Shown here piece by piece: positions 44,562 through 53,769 of a stretch of DNA of 64,000 nucleotides. The translations under genes were made by a program, and so were the position numbers. The stretch covers positions 620,001 through 684,000 of the forward strand of contig NZ_JAAVKI010000001.1 of assembly GCF_011806525.1 (NCBI RefSeq), in the 5' to 3' direction. Source of the DNA: Thalassospira sp. HF15. Its GTDB lineage: Bacteria; Pseudomonadota; Alphaproteobacteria; Rhodospirillales; Thalassospiraceae. Every line of letters starts with the position of its first letter. Position 1 is the first letter of the stretch. The notes below the pieces were generated by a model. That model saw nothing but the letters and a program-made list of their open reading frames with translations. It was not told the origin of the DNA and searched no databases.

Positions 44562-44602
44562 CAAGCGCGCCTGAGTTTACCCAAGCCAGAGGATGATGAC
44601 CC

Positions 44603-44782
44603 ATGGCAGTGCCAAAGAAAAAAGTGACCAAGTCCCGTCAGGGCATGCGTCGCTCGCATGACAAGCTCGCCAAGGGCTCGTACCGCGAAGACAAAGAGAC
44701 CGGCGAACTGCATCGCCCGCACCACATTGATCCGAACACCGGTATGTACCGTGGTCGTCAGGTGGTCGAGCCGAAGATGTAA
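44603..44782 (+). CDS. rpmF: 50S ribosomal protein L32 (bL32)
   Basis: The 59-residue basic protein begins [20 protein letters not shown], the L32 N-terminus. It lacks the Cys pairs of zinc-binding L32, so this is a zinc-free form. AGAGGAT lies before the ATG. The gene stands apart from plsX/fabH here, so the usual lipid synthesis operon is not next to it. A 9-bp hairpin (44837-44858) and a strong terminator follow. Confidence 0.95.
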   Translation: MAVPKKKVTKSRQGMRRSHDKLAKGSYREDKETGELHRPHHIDPNTGMYRGRQVVEPKM

Positions 44783-44865
44783 TTCCGCACCGGAGAGCTT
44801 TTGCTCTTTGGCGGTTTGCGACGCTATATATTTCCGCGCCAGTCCAATTGGGCTGGCGTCTGGTT

Positions 44866-44903
44866 TAAAAAGGGATGAAACCGTTTGGTTTCATCCCTTT
44901 TTA
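44866..44903. terminator. bidirectional terminator after rpmF
   Basis: AAAAAGGGATGAAACC pairs exactly with GGTTTCATCCCTTTTT around a 4-base loop. It serves rpmF and the convergent threonine dehydratase. Confidence 0.9.
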
Positions 44904-44910
44904 TTTATCC

Positions 44911-45867
44911 CTACTCAAATCCATCCGTGCCGGTGCCACATACAATCACCCCGACCCGTCCCGGATTGGCATCCCCCAGACGGTCATTCATGACTGCAGC
45001 AATACCGGCCGCCGCCGACAGCTCGACCGAAATCCCGAACTCTTTCCAAAGCCATTTGGCAGCCTTTTGCATTTCTGTGTCACTGACCAGCGCGATGCGA
45101 TCGACATTTTTGGAAATCAGGTCAACGTTAAGCGCCGATGACTGACGCGGGGCCAGACTGGTCGCCGCCGTATTCACACTGGGCAATGTGACGACCTCGT
45201 TGGCCTTAAGGCTTTCAAACAGGGTTGCTGCCCCTGTCGGCTCAACACCGATCACCCGGATCGACGGGCGCAACAGGCGGGCGGCCGTTGCAACGCCGGC
45301 AATCAGCCCACCTCCGCCAATCGCCACTACCAGCGTATCAAGGTCAGGTTGCTGCTCCAGCAGCTCAAGCGCAATCGTGCCCTGCCCTGCAATCACCTTG
45401 GGATCGGCAAAGGGGTGGATATAAGCCATGCCACTTTCGCGTGCGTGCTCCATCGCCGCACGGTTGGCGTCGTCCCAGACAGCCCCTGTCAAAGCCACGT
45501 CAACGCCCTGCGCGCGCAGCTTCTTGACCTTGGGGGTGGGTGTATTGGTCGGCAGGAAGATTTTTACCGGGACACCCAGCGTGCGCGCAGCATTGATCAC
45601 GCCCATGCCATGATTGCCACCCGATGCCGTACATAGCCCGGCACGTCTTTGGTCAGCATCAAGGGCCAGCGCAGCATTCATCGCCCCACGCGCCTTGAAC
45701 GAACCGCTGACCTGCATGTTTTCAAGTTTCAGGAACATCTCGGGGATATGATCCCGATCCACGAACCCGGACCTATCGCCAAAATTGCTGGCCTTAAACA
45801 CAGGGGTCAGTCGCACATGATCCGAAATTGCCCTGCGCGCGGCGCGAAAATCCTGAAGTTCAATCAC
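44911..45867 (-). CDS. threonine/serine dehydratase (PLP)
   Basis: The 318-residue PLP enzyme has the Schiff-base Lys at K58 (VSGSFKARGAMNA), the substrate loop ASGGNHGMGV and the PLP phosphate loop GGGGLIAG. The single-domain length lacks the C-terminal regulatory domain of biosynthetic IlvA, so it is a catabolic-type threonine/serine dehydratase or racemase. The GTG at 45867 has AAGGGGG five bases upstream. It is divergent from metC (start at 46036). Exact substrate is open. Confidence 0.83.
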   Translation of the reverse strand: MIELQDFRAARRAISDHVRLTPVFKASNFGDRSGFVDRDHIPEMFLKLENMQVSGSFKARGAMNAALALDADQRRAGLCTASGGNHGMGVINAARTLGVPVKIFLPTNTPTPKVKKLRAQGVDVALTGAVWDDANRAAMEHARESGMAYIHPFADPKVIAGQGTIALELLEQQPDLDTLVVAIGGGGLIAGVATAARLLRPSIRVIGVEPTGAATLFESLKANEVVTLPSVNTAATSLAPRQSSALNVDLISKNVDRIALVSDTEMQKAAKWLWKEFGISVELSAAAGIAAVMNDRLGDANPGRVGVIVCGTGTDGFE

Positions 45868-46035
45868 GAGGCCCCCTTGCCATATTCTTTGTAATTCGTT
45901 GCTGTTAACGCCTGTAAAAAATAGCCTGATATCAGGGTTTAACAATGGCTTTGACGCAAAAAGCCTTGAATGCCCGCCGCCAAGGTGGTTTGTCTTTGAA
46001 GCACAAGACTTCGCGCCCAAGGAGAACCGCCTGAA

Positions 46036-47220
46036 ATGTCATCGCAAAGCCCCAAACATACCGAAACCAAACTGGTCCATGCCGGTCGCCGTTCCAGCGA
46101 GTATCACGGCGTGGTCAACCCGCCGGTACTGCATGCCTCCACCATCCTGTTTGACAGCCTGGCAGAGCTTGAAAAGGCCGGTGCGTCGGCACCCGGAAAA
46201 GTCACCTATGGCCGCCACGGAACGCCGACGCGCTTCCTGCTGGAAGAAGCTGTTGCCGAACTTGAGGGCGGCTATGGAACGCTGTGTGTCTCGTCCGGTG
46301 TTTCAGCGATTACCAATGCGATCCTCGCCTTTGTGAAGCCGGGTGATCACATCCTGATCACGGATAGCACCTATTTCCCGACTCGCAACCTGTGCAATAC
46401 CTTCCTCAAGAAATTCGGGGTCGAGACGGAATATTATGACCCGGCGATTGGCAGCGACATTGCAGGCCTTATTCGCGACAACACCGCCCTTGTCTGGTGT
46501 GAAAGCCCGGGTTCGCTGACTTTTGAAATGCAGGACATCCCGGCAATCGCCAAGGCCGCCCACGCCCGCAATGTGAAGGTCATGCTTGATAACACCTGGG
46601 CATCGCCGATCCTGTGCCGTCCGTTTGAGTTGGGCGTTGATGTTTCGGTTCAGGCGGGCACCAAATACATTGTCGGTCATTCGGATGTCATGCTGGGCAC
46701 CATCACGACTGCGACCGAGGAAGACCTTCTGACCATCAAGAAACAGGTCCTGATTTCCGGTGATGCAGTTGGCCCTGATGATTGCTATCTCGCCCAGCGC
46801 GGCCTGCGTACCCTTGCCGTGCGCCTTAAGCAGCATCATGAAAGCGGCCTTAAGGTCGCTCAGTGGCTGCAAACCCGGCCAGAGGTCAAACGCGTTCTGC
46901 ATCCGGGCCTGCCTGATGATCCGGGCCATGCCATCTGGAAACGCGATTTTTCCGGCGCGTGCGGCCTGTTTTCCTTTGTCATGCAGCCGGTCGAAAAAGC
47001 CCAGCTCGCCAATATGGTTGATCATATGGAGCTGTTTGGCATGGGCTTTAGCTGGGGCGGCTTTGAAAGCCTGATCCTGCCATCTGACCCGACCAAAATC
47101 CGTACCGCCACCAAATGGGACGAAGATGGTCAGCTGATCCGCCTGCATATCGGTCTTGAAGATACCGATGATCTGATTGCCGATCTTGAAGCCGGGTTTG
47201 AACGGCTCAAAACCGTCTGA
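46036..47220 (+). CDS. metC: cystathionine beta-lyase
   Basis: The 394-residue PLP enzyme of the Cys/Met metabolism family has the PLP Lys at K210 (AGTKYIVGHSDVMLG), the phosphate-binding GVSAIT, and YGRHGTPT near the active site. It cleaves cystathionine to homocysteine, pyruvate and ammonia in methionine synthesis; MetC-type rather than MetB-type features (LVWCESPGSLTFEM, GFSWGGFESL) support the call. AAGGAG lies ahead of the ATG. A terminator follows. Confidence 0.88.
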   Translation: MSSQSPKHTETKLVHAGRRSSEYHGVVNPPVLHASTILFDSLAELEKAGASAPGKVTYGRHGTPTRFLLEEAVAELEGGYGTLCVSSGVSAITNAILAFVKPGDHILITDSTYFPTRNLCNTFLKKFGVETEYYDPAIGSDIAGLIRDNTALVWCESPGSLTFEMQDIPAIAKAAHARNVKVMLDNTWASPILCRPFELGVDVSVQAGTKYIVGHSDVMLGTITTATEEDLLTIKKQVLISGDAVGPDDCYLAQRGLRTLAVRLKQHHESGLKVAQWLQTRPEVKRVLHPGLPDDPGHAIWKRDFSGACGLFSFVMQPVEKAQLANMVDHMELFGMGFSWGGFESLILPSDPTKIRTATKWDEDGQLIRLHIGLEDTDDLIADLEAGFERLKTV

Positions 47221-47246
47221 CGCCCAAAGATCATCCCGGAACAACA

Positions 47247-47274
47247 AAGGGCGCTGAACTTTCAGCGCCCTTTT
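47247..47274. terminator. bidirectional terminator after metC
   Basis: AAAGGGCGCTGAA pairs with TTCAGCGCCCTTTT around a very short loop, between metC and the convergent DUF3429 gene. Confidence 0.85.
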
Positions 47275-47303
47275 CTATTCCAGGAATGGAGATCTGTTTT
47301 GCG

Positions 47304-47816
47304 CTACAGCCACGCAAACAAAAGCGTGGAAATCACGATCACCGACAGTATGACGCGCAAGTTTCCATACCAAGACGGGAACTGCCCGCTTTTTACGGCC
47401 TGCAAATCAATCAGAAGCATCGCAGCAAAGCTTACCGCCAAGACAGGCAGCGCAATCGCAAGCGGCACAAGAAGTGTGGCCCATCCGACAAGCGACGGGA
47501 TGACACTGATCCCAAGCGAAACCCACAAGAACCTGTCAGCGCCAACAACCTGATCAAACGCACTGATCGCCCGCCCCCAATGCACGCCACCCAGAAATGA
47601 CAAGATCACCGCGCCATAGGCGACAAGGGTAAAATAGGCCAATGACTGATGCGCCGCGGACAAGAAGGCCCCGCCAATCGACAAAGTAACAAACGGGATC
47701 GCACCGGTTAGCCCGAACCAACGCGCCGGCACTGGAATTGACGCAAAGAAATGCTCATCTCCATCACGGCCAGACGCTGATTGCGGTGTGGTATCTGTTG
47801 GTGATTGCTGCTGCAC
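47304..47816 (-). CDS. DUF3429 membrane protein
   Basis: The 170-residue protein has about five membrane helices and the DUF3429 signature YGAVILSFLGGVHWGRAI. The N-terminal 25 residues are polar (Gln/Ser/Thr). The start is GTG at 47816 behind AGGAAG. The family has no known function; members occur widely in proteobacteria. It lies upstream of znuB on the opposite reading sense of metC, with no clear operon partner. Confidence 0.8.
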   Translation of the reverse strand: MQQQSPTDTTPQSASGRDGDEHFFASIPVPARWFGLTGAIPFVTLSIGGAFLSAAHQSLAYFTLVAYGAVILSFLGGVHWGRAISAFDQVVGADRFLWVSLGISVIPSLVGWATLLVPLAIALPVLAVSFAAMLLIDLQAVKSGQFPSWYGNLRVILSVIVISTLLFAWL

Positions 47817-47897
47817 CCCGGCTTCCTTTCACGCAGTTATATTTGCGCTTTACGGAATCTGGCGTACGGCTGATCACCCATCAGCGGCGATATAGGT

Positions 47898-48704
47898 TTA
47901 TCCTTGCGAAAAATGGCGTTTTGCGGTCATCACAATGCCACTAGCAACAAAGATCGCTGCTGCTGAAATCACAATACTCGGTCCGGCGGGCGTATCAACG
48001 TGCCATGAGAGAGCAATTCCAGCCAGCACCGATGCCGCCCCAAACAACCCGGCACCAATCGCCATTTGCTCCGGCGTGCGTGCAAAGAAACGCGCGCTGG
48101 CGGCTGGCACGATCAGCAAAGCCGTAATCAGCAAGACCCCGACAATCTTGATCGCCATGCCGATCACGAGCGCCATCAAAAGCATAAAGATCAAACGCAA
48201 CCGTTCGACCGGGATGCTCTCGGCCGCGGCAATTTCCGGGCTGACGGTGAGTGCGAGTAATGGCCGCCACATCCATGCAAGGACACAAAGCGCAAACGCC
48301 CCGCCAATCGCCAAAAGCAAGATATCCCCGGTATTGACCGCCAGAATATCGCCAAACAGATAAGCCATCAGATCAATCGCCACCCCTTGCACAAATGCAA
48401 GGGCGACCATGCCAAGAGCAAGCGTGGAATGGGCCAGCATGCCCAACACCGTATCACTGCCAATCCGCGACTGCCGCTGGCCATAGGCCAGGATCAGGGC
48501 GGCCGCCAGACAGGTCGCAATCATGCCGATCCGCACATCCACCCCGATCAGCAGACCAAGCGCCACACCAAGCAAAGCCGTATGGGCCAGCATATCGCCA
48601 AAAAACGCCATCCGCCGCCAAACGATAAAGGCCCCAAACGGCCCGCAAACCACAGCCAGCAAAACGCCGCCCAGCACGGCACGGAAAAGGAAATCATCCA
48701 ACAT
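47898..48704 (-). CDS. znuB: zinc ABC transporter permease
   Basis: The 268-residue protein has about seven to eight membrane helices and the ZnuB/MntB signature (FGAFIVWRRMAFFGDMLAHTALLGVALG and MLAHSTLALGMVALAF). It is the membrane channel for zinc uptake with ZnuC. Its ATG overlaps the znuC stop (TAATG), so translation is coupled. No znuA gene for the binding protein is in this window, so it must lie elsewhere. Confidence 0.9.
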   Translation of the reverse strand: MLDDFLFRAVLGGVLLAVVCGPFGAFIVWRRMAFFGDMLAHTALLGVALGLLIGVDVRIGMIATCLAAALILAYGQRQSRIGSDTVLGMLAHSTLALGMVALAFVQGVAIDLMAYLFGDILAVNTGDILLLAIGGAFALCVLAWMWRPLLALTVSPEIAAAESIPVERLRLIFMLLMALVIGMAIKIVGVLLITALLIVPAASARFFARTPEQMAIGAGLFGAASVLAGIALSWHVDTPAGPSIVISAAAIFVASGIVMTAKRHFSQG

Positions 48705-49540
48705 TAATTCGTTCCTGCCGCTTCCTTGGCGGTTTTGCCATGATCGCCAGCGTGATCGTGGCTGTGGCTTTGACCGTGCGCGTGCGAATGGTCATGGCCG
48801 CATCCATCAACAACATGACCGGAAAGATCGTGTTCATGATCATGCTGGTGATGATAGATGCCAATTGCATCAGCCTCACGCGACCCGAACAAGGATCGAT
48901 ATTCCGGATGCTGGCGTACTGTCTCGGGTTGGCCATGGCAACAGACATGGCGGTTGAAACACACCACCTGATCGGTCTTGGCCATCACCAGATGCAAATC
49001 ATGCGAAATCATCAACACCGCACAATCAAGCTCAGCGCGGATTTCATCAATCAGACGATACAGCTCCGCCTGACCAGAAACATCCACCCCTTGGGTTGGT
49101 TCATCAAGAACCAACAGATTTGGGCGCAGCAAAAGCGCGCGGGCCAACATCACGCGCTGGTTTTCGCCGCCGGAAAGCTGGCTCATCTGCGCGTCGATGA
49201 CGTGCCCTGCCCCGACCTGCCCAAGGACCTTTTCGCAGTCGGCCCGACTGGCGGAACGTGTCAGGGTCAGAAACCGCTTAACGGTCATCGGCAGAACCTG
49301 ATCAATGGCAAGCTTCTGCGGAACATAGCCGGTCGTAAGCCCACGTTTGCGGATCACTTCGCCGCTATCTGCCTTCTGCAACCCCAGAAGCGTCTTGACC
49401 AGCGTTGATTTACCCGCACCATTCGGCCCGATCAGGGTAATGATCTCGCCCGGATAAATCGCCAATGACACCTGATCAAGTACGCGTTCACTGCCAAAGG
49501 ACAAGACAAGATCACGGCCCTCAATGAGTGGCGCAGTCAT
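48704..49540 (-). CDS. znuC: zinc ABC transporter ATPase with His-rich tail
   Basis: The 278-residue ABC ATPase has Walker A GPNGAGKST, signature LSGGENQRV and Walker B LLVLDEPTQGVD. The tail after residue 215 is strongly His/Asp-rich (HHQHDHEHD, then HDHSHAHGQSHSHDHAGDH), typical of zinc transport partners, and may buffer zinc. The ATG at 49540 overlaps the zur stop region by about 20 bp; a longer frame from 49615 would overlap zur more and is unlikely. It powers ZnuB. Confidence 0.9.
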   Translation of the reverse strand: MTAPLIEGRDLVLSFGSERVLDQVSLAIYPGEIITLIGPNGAGKSTLVKTLLGLQKADSGEVIRKRGLTTGYVPQKLAIDQVLPMTVKRFLTLTRSASRADCEKVLGQVGAGHVIDAQMSQLSGGENQRVMLARALLLRPNLLVLDEPTQGVDVSGQAELYRLIDEIRAELDCAVLMISHDLHLVMAKTDQVVCFNRHVCCHGQPETVRQHPEYRSLFGSREADAIGIYHHQHDHEHDLSGHVVDGCGHDHSHAHGQSHSHDHAGDHGKTAKEAAGTN

Positions 49541-49997
49541 GGCACAGCCCCTTGATCTCGACCGTGGTCGCCTGAATGGTAAATCCAACACTGCGTGCGG
49601 CCTTGCGGACCGCATTGCTCATATCCTCGTTCACCGCCTCGGCCACGCGCCCGCAATCGGTACAGATGAAATACTGTCCCAGATGCTCGCAATCAGGCCG
49701 GTCACAGCCGAAATAGGCATTGAGCGACTCAATTCGGTGCACCAGTCCAAGCTCGGTCAGGAATTCCAGCGCACGATAGACCGTCGGCGGCTGCACGCGC
49801 TGCCCCTCGGCGGTCAGCGCATCAAGCAACTCATAGGCCGTCACCGCCTTGTGCGATTGCCAGATCAGGGTAAAAACCTTGCGGCGCATGTCGGTAAAGC
49901 GGGCATTTTCGCTGTCACAGACTTTCTCTGCCTGCGCAAGTGCGCTATGCACACATCTGTCGTGATCGTGGCCCTTTTTCGGGAAAAGATCGCTCAT
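49521..49997 (-). CDS. zur: zinc uptake regulator (Fur family)
   Basis: The 158-residue Fur-family protein has a winged helix (about 40-90; AYELLDALTAEGQRVQPPTVYRALEFL) and a dimerisation domain. A structural zinc site is suggested by the two CxxC pairs (ICTDCGRV and LCHDCATH). It is placed first in zur-znuC-znuB with overlapping reading frames, the standard arrangement for Zur. The Zur box at 50087-50110, about 90 bp upstream of the start, would give autoregulation. Confidence 0.9.
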   Translation of the reverse strand: MSDLFPKKGHDHDRCVHSALAQAEKVCDSENARFTDMRRKVFTLIWQSHKAVTAYELLDALTAEGQRVQPPTVYRALEFLTELGLVHRIESLNAYFGCDRPDCEHLGQYFICTDCGRVAEAVNEDMSNAVRKAARSVGFTIQATTVEIKGLCHDCATH

Positions 49998-50086
49998 ACT
50001 GTACTGTCTCATATCGACGACACTTTTGTTTTCGGCGGTTTCAGGGGTTTCTGATCAACCGATTTCAAAAAGCCGTGGCATCAGAT

Positions 50087-50110
50087 GAAATGTTATAATA
50101 TATCATTTTC
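50087..50110. promoter_or_regulatory. Zur box between zur and hisI
   Basis: The sequence GAAATGTTATAATATATCATTTTC is an almost perfect dyad centred on TTATAATATA and close to the alphaproteobacterial Zur consensus (ATGTTATANTATAACAT). One base of the right half deviates. It lies in the divergent promoter, 49 bp ahead of hisI and about 90 bp ahead of zur, so it may control both. Confidence 0.75.
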
Positions 50111-50158
50111 TGACGCGCCAAACGTCAAAAGTCAACCACCATCGACCGGAGCTTCCCC

Positions 50159-50557
50159 ATGACGGGCTCAAATGCACTGATTGCCGACAAACTGAAATTC
50201 AACGAAAACGGCCTGATCCCGGCAATCGCCCAGCAACATGACAGCGGCGAAGTCCTGATGATGGCGTGGATGAACCGCGATGCGGTGCTTGAAACGCTTG
50301 AAACCGGCCGGGTGTGCTATTTCTCGCGCTCGCGCGGCAAACTCTGGCGCAAGGGTGAAAGCTCCGGCCAGGTCCAGAAGCTTGTTGATTTCCGCTATGA
50401 CTGCGACATGGACACCGTTCTGGTCGAAGTCGATCAAATTGGTGTCGCCTGCCACACCGGACGGCGCAACTGTTTCTATTTTGCGGCGCGCGACGGCGAA
50501 GAAGTCGTGATTTCCGAACCGGAAATCTCAGCGGAAGAGCTTTATGGCAAGAAATAA
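50159..50557 (+). CDS. hisI: phosphoribosyl-AMP cyclohydrolase
   Basis: The 132-residue protein has the full HisI signature: zinc-site Cys82 (YDCDMDTVLVEVDQIG), Cys98 (ACHTG) and Cys105 (RRNCF), plus WRKGESSGQVQ for substrate. It opens the ring of phosphoribosyl-AMP in histidine synthesis. All three Cys are kept, so it is a zinc-dependent form. No other his gene is near. It lies 49 bp after a Zur box and 42 bp before a COG0523 gene, which suggests it is a Zur-regulated copy; whether another hisI exists elsewhere cannot be seen. CGGAG precedes the ATG. Confidence 0.92.
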   Translation: MTGSNALIADKLKFNENGLIPAIAQQHDSGEVLMMAWMNRDAVLETLETGRVCYFSRSRGKLWRKGESSGQVQKLVDFRYDCDMDTVLVEVDQIGVACHTGRRNCFYFAARDGEEVVISEPEISAEELYGKK

Positions 50558-50599
50558 GCGCAATCTCCATCGCCCACATGCACAAAGACCCGATTGATC

Positions 50600-51730
50600 A
50601 TGTCCCTTGCAAACGAACAGTTTGAACGCATCGCCACCACCGTCATTACCGGCTTTCTGGGCAGTGGCAAGACCACGCTTTTGAATGCCCTGTTGACGCA
50701 AGATGGCATGGAAAGCACAGCAGTGCTGATCAACGAGTTCGGTGAAATCGGGCTGGATCATCTTCTGGTGCGCGAGGTTTCCGAAGATGTGGTGTTGCTG
50801 AATTCCGGCTGCATTTGCTGTTCGGTGCGCGGTGATCTGATTTCCGGCCTGCGTGATTTGTTTGTCAAACGCACGCGCGGTGAAATCCCGGAATTTGATC
50901 GGGTGATCATTGAAACCACCGGCCTTGCCGACCCGGCGCCGATCCTGCACACGCTGATGACCGACCCGCTTCTGACCACAAAGTTTCGCCTTGATAGCGT
51001 GGTGACCACGGTTGATGCGGTTCATGGCGCAGGGCAGCTTGATAACCACCCCGAAAGTGTCAAGCAGGCCGCCGTGGCCGACCGCATCCTGATGACCAAG
51101 GCCGACCTTGCCGATGAGGCGACGCGGGCCGCGCTTGAAAGCCGCCTGCGTGCCCTTAATCCGGCCGCACCGATCTATCCGGTGGTCAATGGCGATGTCG
51201 CGGTGTCCAAGCTGTTTAATGCCGGGCTCTATGACCCGACGACCAAAAGCATGGATGTTCAGAAATGGCTGCGCGATGAAGCCTATGAGCAACATGGCGA
51301 TGATGATCACAGCCATGACCATTCGCACGACAACCATCATAAACACGATCATGGTCACCATCACGACCACAGCCATGACGTTAACCGCCATGACGACCAT
51401 ATACGGTCATTTTGCATCACCTTCGATGAACCGATCCATTGGGATGCCTTTGTCACCTGGGCGGAGATTTTCACCCAGATGCGCGGCGAAAGCCTTTTGC
51501 GCGTAAAGGGCATTCTTAATCTGGTTGGTGAAGACGCCCCGGTCGCCATTCATGCCGTGCAGCATGTCTTCCATCCGCCGGCATCGCTGCCCGCATGGCC
51601 AAGTGACGACCACCGGTCCAAAATCGTCTTCATCACCAAGGATCTTGGGCCGCAGGTGATCCGTGAGTCGCTTTATCACCTCAATGCCGCCGTCAGTGAA
51701 ACCAGTGATGGCAGCACGGTCGAACAATAA
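50600..51730 (+). CDS. COG0523 (CobW/ZNG1-type) GTP-dependent metal chaperone
   Basis: The 376-residue protein has Walker A GFLGSGKTT (18-26), CxCC at 71-74 (GCICCSV), Walker B region IIETTGLADP, and TKAD for guanine specificity. A His-rich insert sits at about 233-270 (stretches such as DDDHSHDHSHDNHHKH). A C-terminal CobW_C domain follows (ITFDEPIHWDAFVTWAE ... VFHPP). COG0523 proteins of this type deliver zinc under limitation. The gene is just behind the Zur box and hisI, so it is probably the ZigA/ZagA-type member, and HisI may be its client. Confidence 0.88.
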   Translation: MSLANEQFERIATTVITGFLGSGKTTLLNALLTQDGMESTAVLINEFGEIGLDHLLVREVSEDVVLLNSGCICCSVRGDLISGLRDLFVKRTRGEIPEFDRVIIETTGLADPAPILHTLMTDPLLTTKFRLDSVVTTVDAVHGAGQLDNHPESVKQAAVADRILMTKADLADEATRAALESRLRALNPAAPIYPVVNGDVAVSKLFNAGLYDPTTKSMDVQKWLRDEAYEQHGDDDHSHDHSHDNHHKHDHGHHHDHSHDVNRHDDHIRSFCITFDEPIHWDAFVTWAEIFTQMRGESLLRVKGILNLVGEDAPVAIHAVQHVFHPPASLPAWPSDDHRSKIVFITKDLGPQVIRESLYHLNAAVSETSDGSTVEQ

Positions 51731-52068
51731 TCGACCGCGTTTGAGCCACATCAAGGATCACCCCCGCGATTTACGGCAATCTCGTTCTTGGCTTGATACA
51801 GCCTCACTCTAAGTCCTGAACTTCGGGCGACCCCATCTTGTTGGTCGCCCTTTTTCTTTGCCCGAACGCAGCCTGCCAAAACGGGGCGTTACCGGGCACC
51901 TCCCCCCGATTGCACAGCCTTTACCATCCTGATGTACAGGTTGCGATCTGCGACATGTGCACTAAATCTGGCGCAAATCGGGCAAACTGACACCGGATCG
52001 TCATTTGCACATGACACCGCGAAGACCCAAAATCACAACAATCAAACGAAACAAGGGGGTAAACCATC
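51731..52068. other. 338-bp gap after the COG0523 gene
   Basis: It holds the terminator of the zinc unit (51825-51855) and, on the right, the promoter and leader of the aldo/keto reductase gene. I see no further gene. Confidence 0.5.
51825..51855 (+). terminator. rho-independent terminator of the hisI-COG0523 unit
   Basis: GGGCGACC (51825-51832) pairs with GGTCGCCC (51843-51850) around a 10-base loop and is followed by five T. Confidence 0.85.
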
Positions 52069-52899
52069 ATGATTTACCGGAATTGGCAGGGCGTTGAAAT
52101 CCCGGCTCTTGGCTTTGGGACATACGAGCTCAACAATGATGACGCGGCGAAAATGATCGATGAAGCGGCCAAGATCGGCTATCGCCATTTCGATACCGCC
52201 CAGATGTATCACAACGAAGAAGGCGTTGGTCGCGGCCTGAAGAAATCCGGCCTGGCGCGTGACGACTACTTCCTGACCACAAAGGTCTGGTACGACAAAT
52301 TCCAAAGCGGCGATTTGCAGACGTCGGTTGTCGAAAGCTTGCGCAAGCTTGATCTTGACCATGTTGATCTGTTGCTGCTGCACTGGCCGACCGATGACGT
52401 GCCGCTGGAAGAAACCATGGCAGCCCTCAATGAGGTCAAAAACCTTGGCATGACGCGCCTGATCGGGATTTCAAACTTCCCGACGGCCCTGATTGATCAG
52501 GCCGTCTCGCTAACCAATGTGCCGCTGACGGTCAATCAGGTGGAATATCACCCCTATCTTGATCAGTCCAAGGTGCTCGAAAGCCTGCGCGCACACGACA
52601 TGCTGCTGACGGCCTATTGCCCGATTGCGCGTGGCAATGTCATGCAGGATGCGACGCTTAAGGCCATTGGAGAAAAATACGGCAAGTCGGCCGCACAGGT
52701 GACGCTCCGCTGGTTGTTGCAGCAAGACGGCGTCATGGCCATCCCGAAATCGGGATCCCCGAAAAATGCCGCCGCCAATTTCGATATTTTTGATTTCGAA
52801 CTGTCAGACAATGACATGAAGGCCATCCATGACCTTGCCAACCCCAGTGGCCGCTTGATCGATCCGTCCTTCGCGCCGAAATGGGACAAGGCGGCCTGA
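52069..52899 (+). CDS. aldo/keto reductase (2,5-diketogluconate reductase-like)
   Basis: The 276-residue AKR has the catalytic tetrad D42 and Y47 (FDTAQMYHNE), K72 (TTKVW) and H105 (LLHWP), plus the NADPH site IPKSGSPKNAAANF. It should reduce aldehydes or ketones with NADPH; AKR5-type members include 2,5-diketo-D-gluconate reductase and methylglyoxal reductases. AGGGGGT lies before the ATG. It stands alone and ends at a terminator. Confidence 0.88.
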   Translation: MIYRNWQGVEIPALGFGTYELNNDDAAKMIDEAAKIGYRHFDTAQMYHNEEGVGRGLKKSGLARDDYFLTTKVWYDKFQSGDLQTSVVESLRKLDLDHVDLLLLHWPTDDVPLEETMAALNEVKNLGMTRLIGISNFPTALIDQAVSLTNVPLTVNQVEYHPYLDQSKVLESLRAHDMLLTAYCPIARGNVMQDATLKAIGEKYGKSAAQVTLRWLLQQDGVMAIPKSGSPKNAAANFDIFDFELSDNDMKAIHDLANPSGRLIDPSFAPKWDKAA

Positions 52900-52940
52900 T
52901 CGCCGGTTGACCTCAAAACCAACTGACACACAAAATTACC

Positions 52941-52970
52941 AAGACCGGTCCGATTTGGGCCGGTCTTTTG
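52941..52970 (+). terminator. terminator after the aldo/keto reductase
   Basis: AAGACCGG (52941-52948) pairs with CCGGTCTT (52960-52967), followed by TT(TG). Confidence 0.75.
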
Positions 52971-53094
52971 CGTTTGGCGTTGCCCACACATCAAAAACGC
53001 GCGATTTTCGGCTGCGTCTTGCGCACAGCTTGTTTCGCACCTGCGAAGGGCGTATTTTATATAGTCTGATCAATTAACTGGCAGCACACCGCTT

Positions 53095-53748
53095 ATGAGC
53101 ACCGAAAACACAACCGACACAGCCTCCAACACCAGCACGCCAAAAAAGGACGATATCGCCCATCGCCCGTATGAGGATGTTCTGGCCCTGTTGCTGGGCA
53201 CCATGGTGGTGTCGCTGGGTGTCACGCTCTATAGCGAAAGCATCCTTGTCACCGGCAGTACCGCAGGTGCTGCCCTTTTGATCGAACACATGACCGGGCT
53301 GTCATTTGGCGTGATCTTCTTCGTGATCAACTTGCCGTTTTACTGGCTGGCGTTTAAACGCATGGGCAAGGCCTTTACGATCAAGACCTTCATCGCCGTA
53401 GGTCTGGTCTCGGCCTTCTCGAAACTGACCCCGATGCTGGTCGAGTTCAACAATCTCAACCCGATCTATGCCGCCGTTGCTGGCGGGGCACTGATGGGGA
53501 TTGGCCTGTTGATGCTGTTTCGCCATCGTGCGGGCCTTGGCGGGGTCAATATCCTCGCACTTTATCTGCAGGAAAACTTCAATATCCGCGCCGGCTATTT
53601 CCAACTTGCCGTGGATCTGGTGATCCTCATCTGCGCCTTCCTGACCCTGCCGTTTGACAAGGTCCTGCTCTCGATCCTGGGTGCGGTTATACTCAACCTG
53701 ATCATCGCGCTGAATCATCGTCCAGGGCGCTATTTCTCTGCTCGTTAA
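53095..53748 (+). CDS. YitT-family membrane protein
   Basis: The 217-residue protein has about five membrane helices after a polar Thr/Ser/Asn-rich start (about 1-25). The YitT pattern is TGSTAGAALLIEHMTGLSFGVIFFVINLPFYWLAFKRMG, then GGALMGIGLLMLFRHRAGLGGVNILALYLQ. The family's function is not established. tRNA-Arg follows on the opposite strand. Confidence 0.82.
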   Translation: MSTENTTDTASNTSTPKKDDIAHRPYEDVLALLLGTMVVSLGVTLYSESILVTGSTAGAALLIEHMTGLSFGVIFFVINLPFYWLAFKRMGKAFTIKTFIAVGLVSAFSKLTPMLVEFNNLNPIYAAVAGGALMGIGLLMLFRHRAGLGGVNILALYLQENFNIRAGYFQLAVDLVILICAFLTLPFDKVLLSILGAVILNLIIALNHRPGRYFSAR

Positions 53749-53769
53749 ATCGGCTGGGTAAAGAAAAAA

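Noticed and set aside
46303-47247. 314-codon minus-strand reading frame
   Set aside because: It is antisense to metC, whose catalytic Lys and family motifs are intact.
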